This document shows positions 7,680 through 16,485 of a stretch of DNA of 64,000 nt, piece by piece. The translations under genes and the position numbers were made by a program. The stretch is from Klebsiella huaxiensis (lineage in GTDB: Bacteria > Pseudomonadota > Gammaproteobacteria > Enterobacterales > Enterobacteriaceae). The DNA lies in assembly GCF_003261575.2 (NCBI RefSeq), contig NZ_CP036175.1, positions 3,410,001 through 3,474,000 on the forward strand, given 5' to 3'. Numbering within the stretch: position 1 is the stretch's first letter; every line of letters begins with the position of its first letter. Under the pieces are notes generated by a model that was not told where the DNA came from, searched no databases, and was given only the letters and a program-made list of their open reading frames with translations.

Positions 7680-8642
7680 CTAGAACCGCTCCAGCATCAG
7701 CCCGGCCCGCTGGCCAAAAGCAACGCCAGGGTTGGGAAACAGCACATATTCCTGCGCTCTTTCCACCACGTAGCGGATATCGCCATCTTCGGCCAGCAGC
7801 GTACCGGCGGTGAACGACGTGAAGTTGAGCGTCTGCGCCGACATATGCAGTCGAAACAGTTCGCTGCTGCGGGTGATTTGCTGTATCACCCGGTAGCGTA
7901 GCGGCGTTTGTCCCTCCTCCAGCGTCATATCCCCCGCCAGTAGACGTGCCAACTCATGTTGGGTCACAGCAAACTGATTCAGATCGTTGTCGCCAAACGG
8001 TAACGCCTTGCCTAACTCCAGCGTGCAGGAAAGCGCACCAAAACGTTCACAGCTGAAATGGGTAAAGGTGCCACCCGGTTGCTGATGAAACACCAGCGCC
8101 GCCAGGCCCGCCGCACCCAGCCAGCGCAGAAAATCGTCATCCCACGGTTTATCCCGCGCCGGAAGCACGCCAAATTGAGGGTGGAGCGAACCACGAATGG
8201 CGGTATGTAAATCCAAATGCCAGCGCTCCCCCGGGCTCGTGGTATAAAACCGCGTCACTGCACGTTCTAACTGCCTGGCGCGAGCGGTTTCATCACTGGG
8301 ACTAAACGCTCGCCAGCGCTCGCCAAACATACGGTTGATATCGCTGTGCACATAGCGCTTGTTCGCTCGCAAAGCCGGTGGATTACCGAGGATCACCAAC
8401 AGCCGCCAGCGAAGCGGTAGCTCTGCGCGAAATAGCTGACGCAGCAGTAAATCGGTGATTTCAACTGGCGCGGTTTCATTACCATGAAGCCCGGCTGACA
8501 GCACCAGCGAACGATCGCAGGACTCATGGGGGATAAGCTGCAAAATACCGCAGTCAAGCCAGTGCCAGCGAAAATGCGCGGTTTGACCATGAAAATGGTG
8601 GGGCAAACGCCCCGCCAGGGTTAATGCCAGAAAGTCATCCAC
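7680..8642 (-). CDS. astE: Succinylglutamate desuccinylase
   Basis: Last enzyme of the arginine succinyltransferase (AST) pathway; it splits N-succinylglutamate into succinate and glutamate. The product is 320 residues, of the AstE/aspartoacylase zinc hydrolase family. Zinc ligands are His and Glu in GLHGNET (near residues 53-56) and His in HLDLHTAI near residue 148. The start is GTG at 8642 with AGGAGGCGTT just upstream. It is the last gene of the astCADBE operon, 9 bp after the astB stop. Confidence 0.95.
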   Translation of the reverse strand: MDDFLALTLAGRLPHHFHGQTAHFRWHWLDCGILQLIPHESCDRSLVLSAGLHGNETAPVEITDLLLRQLFRAELPLRWRLLVILGNPPALRANKRYVHSDINRMFGERWRAFSPSDETARARQLERAVTRFYTTSPGERWHLDLHTAIRGSLHPQFGVLPARDKPWDDDFLRWLGAAGLAALVFHQQPGGTFTHFSCERFGALSCTLELGKALPFGDNDLNQFAVTQHELARLLAGDMTLEEGQTPLRYRVIQQITRSSELFRLHMSAQTLNFTSFTAGTLLAEDGDIRYVVERAQEYVLFPNPGVAFGQRAGLMLERF

Positions 8643-8651
8643 AACGCCTCC

Positions 8652-9977
8652 TTATTGCTGGAACGGATAGACCGAGCCGAGACGCAGAATTTGCGTTAAG
8701 CGATCCAGCGCCTCACGCCCTTCGCGCAGCAACTGCGGGTCGGCAAGATCCGCCTGAGTCAGACGATCGCGGTAGTAGCGGTCCACCCAGTCATTAAGCG
8801 TCACGAACAGCCCGTCGTTCATCATGACCGCCGGGTTGACGGCCTTCAGCTCGCTTTCGTTCAGTACCACCCGCAAGCGCAGGCAGGCGGGGCCACCGCC
8901 GTTGGCCATGCTTTCGCGCAGATCGTAGACCTGTAGCTCGTCAATGGGGTTATCCTCAGCCACCAGCTGGTTAAGATAGCGCCAGACACCTTCGTGTTCT
9001 TGCGCCTCCTGCGGCAGAATAAGCCGCATTCCGCCTTGCGCTTTACTCAGTAGTTGGCTGTTGAACAGATAGGTTGCCACCGCGTCTTCGACCGAGACCT
9101 GGCTTGCCGGTACGACAAGAGGCGTAAATCCAGGAACCTGCTGTGCCAGCTGTTGCAGCAGCTGCGGCTGATCAACAAACGCCTGCTCGTGGCAGAACAA
9201 CACCTGCTGATTGCTCACCGCGATGACGTCATTATGAAAAACGCCTTTATCGATCGCCGCCGGATTTTGCCGGGCGAAAATCACCTGCCGGGGATTAACC
9301 TGGTTCAGGCGGGCAACGGCCTGGCTGGCCTCCAGCGTCTGCCGCGCCGGGTAGCGCTGCGGGTTGCTTTCGCCTCCCTGCTGACGGCCATAAATAAACA
9401 GCTGCACGCCAGGCGCGCCATATTCACCACCAAGGCGGTTATGGTTTGCCGCCCCTTCATCGCCGAATAACGACACTTGAGGCAACGCAGCGTGTACCGC
9501 AAAGTGTTGCTCATCAGGAAAAATGGCCCGCAGCAGCGCTTCGGTGGTCGGCGCTTCGCTGGCGCGATGGAATTTATCGTTCAGATTAGCGACGGTCAGG
9601 TGTACCCGACCATCCAGCGAATCAGCAGAGGAGGAGACGGTGGCGGCATTTGCCACCCACATCGATGACGCTGAGCTAACCGCCGATAGCAGATCCGGTG
9701 TCTGTCGCGCCGCTTTTTCCAGCACCTGCTCATCGCTACCGTTAAAGCCTATCTGGCGTAATAGCGGGATGTTTGGCCGCTCCTGCGGCGGGATCAGCGC
9801 CTGCGGATAGCCCGCGTCAGCAAGGGCTTTCATCTTCTTTAGCCCCTGCTTCGCTGCCAGGTGCGGGTTCGATACCCGATAGCGATGTTTGGTCGAAGCC
9901 TCGTTACCGAACGATAATCCCGCATAGTGGTGGGTCAGGCCTGCAAGCCCGTCAAAGTTAACCTCCCAGGCTTTCAT
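8652..9977 (-). CDS. astB: N-succinylarginine dihydrolase
   Basis: Second AST step: hydrolyses N2-succinylarginine to N2-succinylornithine, CO2 and two ammonia, the main nitrogen-releasing reaction of the route. The product is 441 residues (447 in E. coli; the C-terminus is slightly shorter). Conserved blocks include GLTHHYAGLSFGNEAS near the N-terminus, GDEGAANHNRLGG in the middle and MANGGGPACLRLRV near the C-terminus, which holds the catalytic Cys of the amidinotransferase fold. I chose ATG 9977 (MKAWEVNFDGL) because it gives the family N-terminus and a 4-bp ATGA overlap with astD. Confidence 0.95.
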   Translation of the reverse strand: MKAWEVNFDGLAGLTHHYAGLSFGNEASTKHRYRVSNPHLAAKQGLKKMKALADAGYPQALIPPQERPNIPLLRQIGFNGSDEQVLEKAARQTPDLLSAVSSASSMWVANAATVSSSADSLDGRVHLTVANLNDKFHRASEAPTTEALLRAIFPDEQHFAVHAALPQVSLFGDEGAANHNRLGGEYGAPGVQLFIYGRQQGGESNPQRYPARQTLEASQAVARLNQVNPRQVIFARQNPAAIDKGVFHNDVIAVSNQQVLFCHEQAFVDQPQLLQQLAQQVPGFTPLVVPASQVSVEDAVATYLFNSQLLSKAQGGMRLILPQEAQEHEGVWRYLNQLVAEDNPIDELQVYDLRESMANGGGPACLRLRVVLNESELKAVNPAVMMNDGLFVTLNDWVDRYYRDRLTQADLADPQLLREGREALDRLTQILRLGSVYPFQQ

Positions 9978-11452
9978 TGGGCTGACTCCTGCTGGAAATC
10001 CAGCCCAGGGCTTAGCGTTGCCGGTAGCGACAAATCCGGTGACTCCAGGCTCGCCATCGGCCAGGCGCAATAGTCTGCGGCATACCAGGCGCCAGGGCGA
10101 TGGTTGCCGGATGCGCCGGTACCGCCGAACGGTGCGGTGCTGGCGGCCCCGGTCAGAGGCTTGTTCCAGTTAACGATACCGGCACGCGCCTCCAGCAGCA
10201 GGCGATCGAACTTCTCGCGCTCGGCAGAGATTAGCCCACACGAGAGCCCAAAGCGGGTCGCGTTGGCAAGGGTAATCGCCTCGTCAAAGTCGTCATAGCG
10301 CCAGACGCAGAGCAGCGGGCCGAACACCTCTTCATCGGCTACCTGCGCCACCTCGCTCATCTCAATAATGCCCGGCGTCAGCAGGGAAGTTCCGGCCTGC
10401 AGCAGGCGCGGCTCCAGTAGCGTCTTGCCGCCGTTTGCCACATGCGCTAGCCACGCCTGATGGACCTTTTGCGCCGCCTGCGCTGAAATTAACCCACCGA
10501 GGAACGGCTGTGGGTCAGCGTCCCACGCATCGGGAATCAATTTTTGTGACACTGTCACTAGCCGTTGCAGAAACGTATCGCCCGCCTCACCGCGTTTAAC
10601 CAGCAGACGACGCGCGCAGGTACAGCGCTGTCCGGCGGTAATAAACGCCGACTGGATAGTCAGATGGACGGCGGCGTCGATATCCTGCGGCTCATCGACA
10701 ATCAGCGGATTATTGCCTCCCATCTCAAGGGCGAGAATTTTCTCCGGCTGGCCTGCCAGCTGCCGATGGAGTTGAAAACCGGTGGTAGAACTCCCAGTAA
10801 ACAGCAGGCCGTCGATATCCGCCTGCCTGCTCAGGGCCTCGCCGGTTTCACACCCCCCCTGCAGCAGATTCAGCACGCCCGCTGGCAGGCCCGCTTCGGC
10901 CCACAGCCTCACCACCGCCTCACCGCTCTGCGGGGTCAGCTCACTGGGTTTAAACACCACGGTATTTCCCGCCAGCAGCGCCGGAACAATATGCCCGTTA
11001 GGCAGATGTCCGGGAAAATTATAGGGGCCAAACACTGCCAGTACGCCATGCGGACGGTGGCGCAGCGTTGCGGCTCCGTCGGCCATCGCGGTCTGCGCTT
11101 CACCCGTACGGCTATGATAAGCACTCACTGAAATAGCCACTTTATTGATCATCGCAGTAATTTCCGTTGCCGCTTCCCAGCGCGGCTTGCCGGTCTCCTG
11201 AGCAATGATCGCCGTTAATTCCGTCTTGTTCGCCTCCAGCAGCGTGGCAAACTTTTCCGCTATCACCCGACGGGCAGCGAAGGGCTGACGCGCCCATGCC
11301 GGGAACGCCTGACGGGCAGCGCTCACCGCCAGCGTAACCTGCTCAGTATCCGCATCATTACCCTGCCACAGCAGCGCCTGGCTCACCGGGTTGTTTTTAG
11401 TTCGGGTCGGCCCGCGACCACTTTGCCAGTCGCCATTAATCCATAAACTCAT
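9974..11452 (-). CDS. astD: Succinylglutamate semialdehyde dehydrogenase
   Basis: Fourth AST step: NAD-dependent oxidation of N-succinylglutamate 5-semialdehyde to N-succinylglutamate. The product is 492 residues, of the aldehyde dehydrogenase superfamily. Visible marks are the cofactor motif FTGSSTTG near residue 220, the general-base Glu in LEMGGNNP near 245, and the nucleophile Cys in GQRCTCARR near 280. Start ATG 11452 overlaps the astA stop by 4 bp and the gene ends in a 4-bp overlap with astB, so translation is probably coupled throughout. Confidence 0.96.
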   Translation of the reverse strand: MSLWINGDWQSGRGPTRTKNNPVSQALLWQGNDADTEQVTLAVSAARQAFPAWARQPFAARRVIAEKFATLLEANKTELTAIIAQETGKPRWEAATEITAMINKVAISVSAYHSRTGEAQTAMADGAATLRHRPHGVLAVFGPYNFPGHLPNGHIVPALLAGNTVVFKPSELTPQSGEAVVRLWAEAGLPAGVLNLLQGGCETGEALSRQADIDGLLFTGSSTTGFQLHRQLAGQPEKILALEMGGNNPLIVDEPQDIDAAVHLTIQSAFITAGQRCTCARRLLVKRGEAGDTFLQRLVTVSQKLIPDAWDADPQPFLGGLISAQAAQKVHQAWLAHVANGGKTLLEPRLLQAGTSLLTPGIIEMSEVAQVADEEVFGPLLCVWRYDDFDEAITLANATRFGLSCGLISAEREKFDRLLLEARAGIVNWNKPLTGAASTAPFGGTGASGNHRPGAWYAADYCAWPMASLESPDLSLPATLSPGLDFQQESAQ

Positions 11453-12483
11453 GATTTTTTCTCCTCAGGGCACAGGCGAACCAGTCTGACCGGGTCGCCG
11501 ACGTGGCATTTCAGGGCATCGAGTTCGCGCGCGCTGAGCATCAGGCGGTCGGAATCCGGGTCTGCGTGAACTAACATGGCGCGAAACTGCTGATATTGCT
11601 CATTGGCGACCAGGCACACTGGCCACTCTCCAGGCGCTGGCTCTCCTTCTGCGACGGTGACCAGCCGACTTTTGCGGATAGCCCTGACGCGGTTAATTTC
11701 ACACTCCAGTGTCGGACCGCCATCGAAGATGTCGACGTAATTAAGATAGCGGAAGCCCTCTTTCTCCAGCACCGCACGGGCCGGGGCGGTTTGCGGATGG
11801 ACCTCACCGATCACCGCGCGCGCCTCATCGGATAAAAAGTCGATATAAAGCGGATGCTTCGGCATCAGCGCGGCAATAAATGCCTTTTGTCCGGTGCCGC
11901 ACAGGTAATCCGCGCGGGAAAATTCCATCGCAAAGAAACGTTTGCCGAGGCTTTCCCAGAACGGCGAATAGCCATGCTCATCGATAACCCCACGCATCTC
12001 CGCCACCACTTTTTCGTTGAAGCGCTCGCGGAACGCAGCCATAAACAAAAAGCGCGATTTCGACAGCAGGTAGCCGTTGCCCTCTTTGCGCCATTTCGGA
12101 TCGAGAAACAGCGTACACAGTTCGCTGCTGCCGGTATGGTCGTTACTGAGAAACAACGTCGGCAAGGCGTTATAGACGTTAAGCTCTTTCGAAGCATGGA
12201 CCTGGGTCCCGACGCGGTAGTTGTACCAGGGATCGTTCAGCCCAACGGCAACCTCGATAGCGCAAATCCCCGCTACCGCGCCGCTGGTGCAATCCTCAAG
12301 TACGAACACATAGCCCTGTTCACTTTTCGGCAGCTCACCGCGCCAGGTCATCTGCGAGCGCTCAATCCGCGCAGCGAGCGTCGCCTCATCAGCCGGAAGC
12401 GACGTCAGGCCGCCGCCGGTCTCGCCCGCCAGAGTCATCAACCCCGGCAGATCGTCTTTTTCAACAGGACGGATCACCATCAT
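11449..12483 (-). CDS. astA: Arginine N-succinyltransferase
   Basis: First and committed AST step: transfers succinyl from succinyl-CoA to the alpha-amino group of arginine. The product is 344 residues, like E. coli AstA. The first half is acyltransferase-like with LNDPWYNYRVG and FLSNDHTGSSELCTLFLDP; RKEGNGYLLSKSRFLF is a family block. It overlaps astC by 4 bp. Two adjacent in-frame ATGs (12483 and 12480) exist; the first matches the MMVIRP start of E. coli. Confidence 0.96.
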   Translation of the reverse strand: MMVIRPVEKDDLPGLMTLAGETGGGLTSLPADEATLAARIERSQMTWRGELPKSEQGYVFVLEDCTSGAVAGICAIEVAVGLNDPWYNYRVGTQVHASKELNVYNALPTLFLSNDHTGSSELCTLFLDPKWRKEGNGYLLSKSRFLFMAAFRERFNEKVVAEMRGVIDEHGYSPFWESLGKRFFAMEFSRADYLCGTGQKAFIAALMPKHPLYIDFLSDEARAVIGEVHPQTAPARAVLEKEGFRYLNYVDIFDGGPTLECEINRVRAIRKSRLVTVAEGEPAPGEWPVCLVANEQYQQFRAMLVHADPDSDRLMLSARELDALKCHVGDPVRLVRLCPEEKKS

Positions 12484-13700
12484 GATGAGACCCCCGCAAG
12501 AAAGTGTTTGCAGGCCAGCTCAAAGCGATCCAGCCCGCTGTTAACTTCTTCTTCACTGACAATTAGCGCGGGCGCAAAGCGCACCACGTTCGCACCAGCA
12601 ATCAGGACAATCAGCCCATCTTCCGCCGCCTGGTTGCTGATAGCCTTCGCCTTCCCGGCATATTCCTCTTTCAACACGCAGCCAATCAGCAGCCCCAGAC
12701 CACGGATCTCTTTAAACAGACCATAACGCGCGTTAATGGCATTGAGTCGTTCGCTAAACCACTGATGGCGCTGCTTAACGCCGTTGAGCACGGCTGGAGT
12801 ATTGACGATGGATAACACCTCTCCAGCCACCGCGCAGGCCAGCGGGTTGCCGCCGTAGGTGGTGCCGTGGGTACCGACGGTCATTACGCTCGCGCAATGC
12901 TCCGTAGCCAGCAGCGCGCCAATCGGGAAACCGCCGCCCAGCGCTTTAGCGGTCGAAAGCACGTCCGGCGTGACGCCATAGTGCATATAGGCGTACAGCT
13001 CACCGGTGCGCCCGACGCCAGTCTGCACTTCATCGAAAATCAGCAGTGCGTTATGCGCATCGCACAGCTCGCGCAGACCGCGCAGGAAATGGGGATCGGC
13101 AGGCACTACGCCGCCTTCGCCCTGCATTGGCTCGACAATCACCGCGCAGGTATCGTCATTAATCAGCGCTTTTGCCGAATCGAGATCGTTGTAAATGGCG
13201 TGCTGAATTTGCGGCGGCAACGGCGCGAAGTCCTGCGAATAGGCTGGCTGGCCGCCTGCAGAAACGGTAAACAGCGTGCGGCCATGGAAAGCGTTTTTGA
13301 AAGCCACAATGCCGCTTTTCTGGCTACCGAAATGGTCGTGGGCGTATTTACGCGCCAGCTTGAGCGCCGCTTCGTTAGCTTCAGCCCCCGAGTTACAGAA
13401 AAAGACCCGGTCGGCAAAGGTGGCGTCAATCAGCTGTTTAGCCAGGCGCAATACCGGTTCATTGGTATAGCCGTTGCCGGTATGCCAGAATTTCCCCGCC
13501 TGTTCAGTTAGCGCCTTCGCCAGCTGCGGGTGAGCATGACCGAGGGCGTTCACCGCAATGCCGCCCGCAAAATCGATATACTCTTTTCCCTGCTGATCCC
13601 ACAGGCGGGAACCTTCGCCGCGTACCGGAATAAAAGCCGCTGGCGCGTATACAGGCATCATCCATTCATCAAAGTTGCTACGCGTAATTGACTGAGACAT
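12480..13700 (-). CDS. astC: Succinylornithine transaminase
   Basis: Third AST step: a PLP-dependent aminotransferase that converts N2-succinylornithine and 2-oxoglutarate to succinylglutamate semialdehyde and glutamate. It can also act on acetylornithine. The product is 406 residues, class III aminotransferase. The PLP lysine is in STAKALGGGFPIGA near residue 252, and the Asp that holds the pyridine nitrogen is in LIFDEVQTGVGR near 225. It is the first gene of the operon. Upstream lies a sigma-54 promoter at 13773-13788, which fits nitrogen-limited expression. Confidence 0.96.
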   Translation of the reverse strand: MSQSITRSNFDEWMMPVYAPAAFIPVRGEGSRLWDQQGKEYIDFAGGIAVNALGHAHPQLAKALTEQAGKFWHTGNGYTNEPVLRLAKQLIDATFADRVFFCNSGAEANEAALKLARKYAHDHFGSQKSGIVAFKNAFHGRTLFTVSAGGQPAYSQDFAPLPPQIQHAIYNDLDSAKALINDDTCAVIVEPMQGEGGVVPADPHFLRGLRELCDAHNALLIFDEVQTGVGRTGELYAYMHYGVTPDVLSTAKALGGGFPIGALLATEHCASVMTVGTHGTTYGGNPLACAVAGEVLSIVNTPAVLNGVKQRHQWFSERLNAINARYGLFKEIRGLGLLIGCVLKEEYAGKAKAISNQAAEDGLIVLIAGANVVRFAPALIVSEEEVNSGLDRFELACKHFLAGVSS

Positions 13701-13772
13701 ATCGACCTCTTCCGGTAAATAAAAAGTTTAAATAATGTTAATAAATATGGTTATTACGCTGTAAATGTAGAT

Positions 13773-13788
13773 TGCACGGTTCGTGCCA
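13773..13788 (-). promoter_or_regulatory. Sigma-54 promoter of the ast operon
   Basis: The minus strand reads TGGCAC-GAACC-GTGCA, matching the -24/-12 form TGGCAC-N5-TTGCA with one mismatch. It is 73 bp upstream of astC. The E. coli astC promoter is sigma-54 and NtrC dependent under nitrogen limitation. Confidence 0.8.
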
Positions 13789-14144
13789 GCCAGAGGGGAA
13801 AGTGCATAAATTGAAGTCAACAACGAAATATCAATAAGTTACAAAAGACAATTATTCACACTTAATGCATAAAAAGTGAATAAAAATAACAATTGCGCCT
13901 TTTATAGTGGAATAAAAAGAAAGATTATGCAGAGGTAAGATATAATTCTGTAATTGTGATCCTCTACGAAATTTATCGGTAATATTCGCCCTTTTTTGGC
14001 GCATCGCGTTCCAGAGTGGTGCACAGTTTGTGCAAACAGGCTACCAACCACTGCAATTGGCAGAATAAACCGCCTCAACGCAGCCAGACCGGCGAATTTC
14101 TGCTACCATCCCTGCACTATTCACCTTGCACAGTGGCAGCGACT
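13789..14144. other. AT-rich astC-xthA spacer with possible activator sites
   Basis: Non-coding, divergent spacer. Two AT-rich stretches resembling half-conserved arginine boxes occur around 13844-13861 and 13874-13891, where ArgR could help ast expression. Near 14021-14036, GCAC and GTGC arms form an NtrC-like dyad, but the spacing is 2 bases shorter than the consensus. No xthA promoter could be named with confidence. Confidence 0.3.
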
Positions 14145-14951
14145 ATGAAATTTGTCTCCTTTAATATCAACGGCCTGCGTGCCCGCCCGCATCAACTGGC
14201 CGCCATCATCGAAAAACACCAGCCGGACGTCATCGGACTACAGGAAACGAAAGTTCATGACGATATGTTTCCGCTTGAAGACGTGGCGAAGCTTGGCTAC
14301 AACGTCTTTTATCACGGGCAGAAGGGCCACTATGGCGTCGCGCTGCTGACCAAAGAAACGCCTGTCTCCGTACGTCGCGGGTTTCCAAACGATGGAGAAG
14401 AAGCCCAGCGCCGCATCATCATGGCGGAAGTCCCTTCCCCGTTTGGCAACGTGACGGTGATTAACGGTTACTTCCCACAGGGAGAAAGCCGCGATCACGA
14501 AACCAAATTCCCGGCTAAGGCGGCGTTTTACCAGAATCTGCAAAACTATCTGGATACTGAGCTGAATAAAGACAATCCGGTTCTCATCATGGGCGATATG
14601 AATATCAGCCCCACCGATTTGGATATCGGTATCGGCGAAGAGAACCGCAAGCGCTGGCTGCGTACCGGCAAATGCTCGTTCCTTCCGGAAGAGCGTGAAT
14701 GGATGGAGCGCCTGCTGGGCTGGGGCCTGGTGGATACTTACCGTCATGCGAACCCGCAAGATAACGAACATTTCTCATGGTTCGACTACCGCTCGAAGGG
14801 CTTTGATGACAACCGCGGCCTGCGTATCGATCTGCTGCTGGCGAGTAATCCGCTGGCGCAGCGTTGTGTCGAAACCGGCATTGACTATGAGATTCGTGGA
14901 ATGGAAAAACCCTCCGACCACGCGCCGGTTTGGGCAACCTTCAAACCGTAA
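14145..14951 (+). CDS. xthA: Exonuclease III
   Basis: Multifunctional DNA repair nuclease: 3'-5' exonuclease on duplex DNA, AP endonuclease, 3' phosphatase and RNase H. The product is 268 residues, as in E. coli, of the EEP (endonuclease/exonuclease/phosphatase) fold. Catalytic residues are visible: Glu in LQETKV near 34, Asp and Asn in GDMNISPTDLDI near 151, and Asp-His in PSDHAPVW near the C-terminus. The start is ATG 14145 (MKFVSFNINGLRARP); the upstream in-frame ATG at 14016 gives an unrelated 43-residue extension. A hairpin without a T run (14964-14990) follows. Confidence 0.97.
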   Translation: MKFVSFNINGLRARPHQLAAIIEKHQPDVIGLQETKVHDDMFPLEDVAKLGYNVFYHGQKGHYGVALLTKETPVSVRRGFPNDGEEAQRRIIMAEVPSPFGNVTVINGYFPQGESRDHETKFPAKAAFYQNLQNYLDTELNKDNPVLIMGDMNISPTDLDIGIGEENRKRWLRTGKCSFLPEEREWMERLLGWGLVDTYRHANPQDNEHFSWFDYRSKGFDDNRGLRIDLLLASNPLAQRCVETGIDYEIRGMEKPSDHAPVWATFKP

Positions 14952-15088
14952 ATCTTTCCCTGCATCAGGCTCTCTGCACCGGAGAGCCTGAGCCATATCA
15001 AAAAAGCCGCGGTAATAGATTGTGAACGGCGGCAAACTATTATACTGTCGCGCGCACTTTTACCGCCCGCGCAAGACAGGAGAACCCA

Positions 15089-15109
15089 ATGCAAAAGAAG
15101 CCGTCATAA
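15089..15109 (+). other. Six-codon mini-ORF with a strong ribosome binding site before ydjX
   Basis: ATG at 15089 is preceded at ideal distance by AGGAG, yet reads only MQKKPS before TAA. The ydjX frame is +1 relative to it and stays open through this point without its own ATG. If the AAAA run at 15093-15096 were three A, the ATG would read straight into YdjX as MQRSRHKAEYKLL. This points to a frameshift (real, or a base-calling error) or to a leader peptide. Confidence 0.55.
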
Positions 15110-15134
15110 AGCAGAGTATAAGCTGCTTTCTGTT

Positions 15135-15800
15135 GTGGTCGTATTGAGCATTGTCGCCTTTATTATCCAGCAGTCGGGTTTTACCGAGCTGGTCACCAAT
15201 TTTCAACACCTGCGTGAGATTATTCGCCAAAGCGGTACCTTCGGCTATACGCTCTATATTCTGCTGTTTATTATCGCCACCCTATGCCTGATCCCTGGCA
15301 GTATTTTAGTGATTGCCGGAGGGATTATTTTTGGCCCGCTGCCAGGCACCGTGCTATCGCTGCTGGCCGCGACCGTCGCCTCTTCGCTATCGTTTCTGTT
15401 CGCCCGCTGGCTGGGCCGCGAGCTGCTGCTAAAATACGTCGGTCAGACGGCGATATTTCAGGCAATCGAAAGAGGTATCTCCCGCAGCGGAACGGATTTT
15501 TTAATTCTGACCCGACTCATCCCGCTATTTCCTTATAATATCCAGAATTATGCCTATGGCCTGACAGCTATTCCATTTTGGTCATTCACCTTTATTTCCG
15601 CTATCACCACCTTACCCGGCATATTTATATATACGCTGATGGCTAGCGAGCTTATCCGCGACGGTATTACGTTCCTTTTTGTGCTTAAGCTGACTCTCGC
15701 GGGACTGGTCTTATTTGCCCTGATACAGGCGGCGAAAAGATACGCCCGCTACCGGCGAATCGATACCGAACAACGACAGGCTAACGATGAAAAAATATAA
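15135..15800 (+). CDS. ydjX: TVP38/TMEM64 (DedA-like) membrane protein YdjX
   Basis: Inner-membrane protein of the SNARE-associated/TVP38 family, role unknown. From GTG 15135 it has 221 residues (about 236 in E. coli). The family signature appears as PGSILVIAGGIIFGPLPGT, the following ARWLGRELLLKY, and TRLIPLFPYNIQNYAYGLT. Several transmembrane helices are clear. The start is uncertain: GTG 15135 has no good ribosome binding site, the frame is open further upstream (CTG 15123), and the well-placed ATG 15089 is out of frame by one base. The true N-terminus may therefore be about 15 residues longer if a one-base indel is corrected. It overlaps ydjZ by 14 bp, so the two are probably co-translated. 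Confidence 0.85.
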   Translation: MVVLSIVAFIIQQSGFTELVTNFQHLREIIRQSGTFGYTLYILLFIIATLCLIPGSILVIAGGIIFGPLPGTVLSLLAATVASSLSFLFARWLGRELLLKYVGQTAIFQAIERGISRSGTDFLILTRLIPLFPYNIQNYAYGLTAIPFWSFTFISAITTLPGIFIYTLMASELIRDGITFLFVLKLTLAGLVLFALIQAAKRYARYRRIDTEQRQANDEKI

Positions 15801-16485
15801 CGCGTACTATCGGGCGGCGATCGGCATCGTGCTGATCGTCGCCCTGCTGACCTGGTGGCTGGTACCTGGCGTAAATACGTTTATGCAGCACAGCCTGGCG
15901 GCCTTTGCGACCCTCGATCAGCAGTCGATTGAGCGCTTTATCGACTCCTGGGGTCCACAGGCGGCGCTCGTTTCTTTCGCGTTGATGATTCTGCAGGCAA
16001 TTATCGCCCCGCTGCCCGCCTTCCTGATAACCTTCGCCAACGCCTCCCTGTTTGGTGCCTTTTGGGGCGGCGTGCTTTCGTGGGTAAGTTCCATGGCCGG
16101 GGCGGCGCTGTGCTTTTTCATCGCCAGAGTACTGGGTCGCGAGGTGGTGGAGAAACTTACCGGCAAAAGCGTATTGCAGAGTATGGATGGCTTTTTTACC
16201 CGCTACGGTAAACACACCATCTTAATTTGCCGCCTGCTACCCTTCGTGCCTTTTGATCCGGTGAGCTATGCCGCCGGGTTAACGTCAATGCGCTTTCGCC
16301 ACTTTATGCTGGCCACCGGCCTTGGCCAACTGCCCGCAACGATAGTCTATTCATGGACCGGCAGCCTGCTGACCGGTGGCACCTTCTGGCTGGTGACCGG
16401 TTTATCGATCCTGTTTGCGCTGGCGATTGTGGTGGTCGTCGCGAAAGCACTCTATCTTGAACAGCAAAAGAGGAGTTCACGTTGA
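15787..16485 (+). CDS. ydjZ: TVP38/TMEM64 membrane protein YdjZ
   Basis: Second protein of the SNARE-associated family, paralogous to the preceding gene. The product is 232 residues with five or six hydrophobic segments. The conserved loop blocks are FANASLFGAFWGGVLSW, ARVLGREVVEKLTG and CRLLPFVPFDPVSYAAGLT. In E. coli the ferredoxin-like gene ydjY lies between ydjX and ydjZ. Here the two genes overlap directly and ydjY is missing. The downstream gene ynjA starts inside the stop codon. Confidence 0.92.
   Translation: MKKYNAYYRAAIGIVLIVALLTWWLVPGVNTFMQHSLAAFATLDQQSIERFIDSWGPQAALVSFALMILQAIIAPLPAFLITFANASLFGAFWGGVLSWVSSMAGAALCFFIARVLGREVVEKLTGKSVLQSMDGFFTRYGKHTILICRLLPFVPFDPVSYAAGLTSMRFRHFMLATGLGQLPATIVYSWTGSLLTGGTFWLVTGLSILFALAIVVVVAKALYLEQQKRSSR

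Noticed and set aside
14018..14040. Possible NtrC site (GTGC/GCAC dyad) upstream of astC
   Set aside because: The spacing between the half-sites is 5 bases rather than the 7 of the NtrC consensus, so I list it only as a weak possibility within the spacer.
14964..14990. Intrinsic terminator after xthA
   Set aside because: A good stem (CAGGCTCTC/GAGAGCCTG) is present but no T run follows on either strand; it is mentioned only with xthA.
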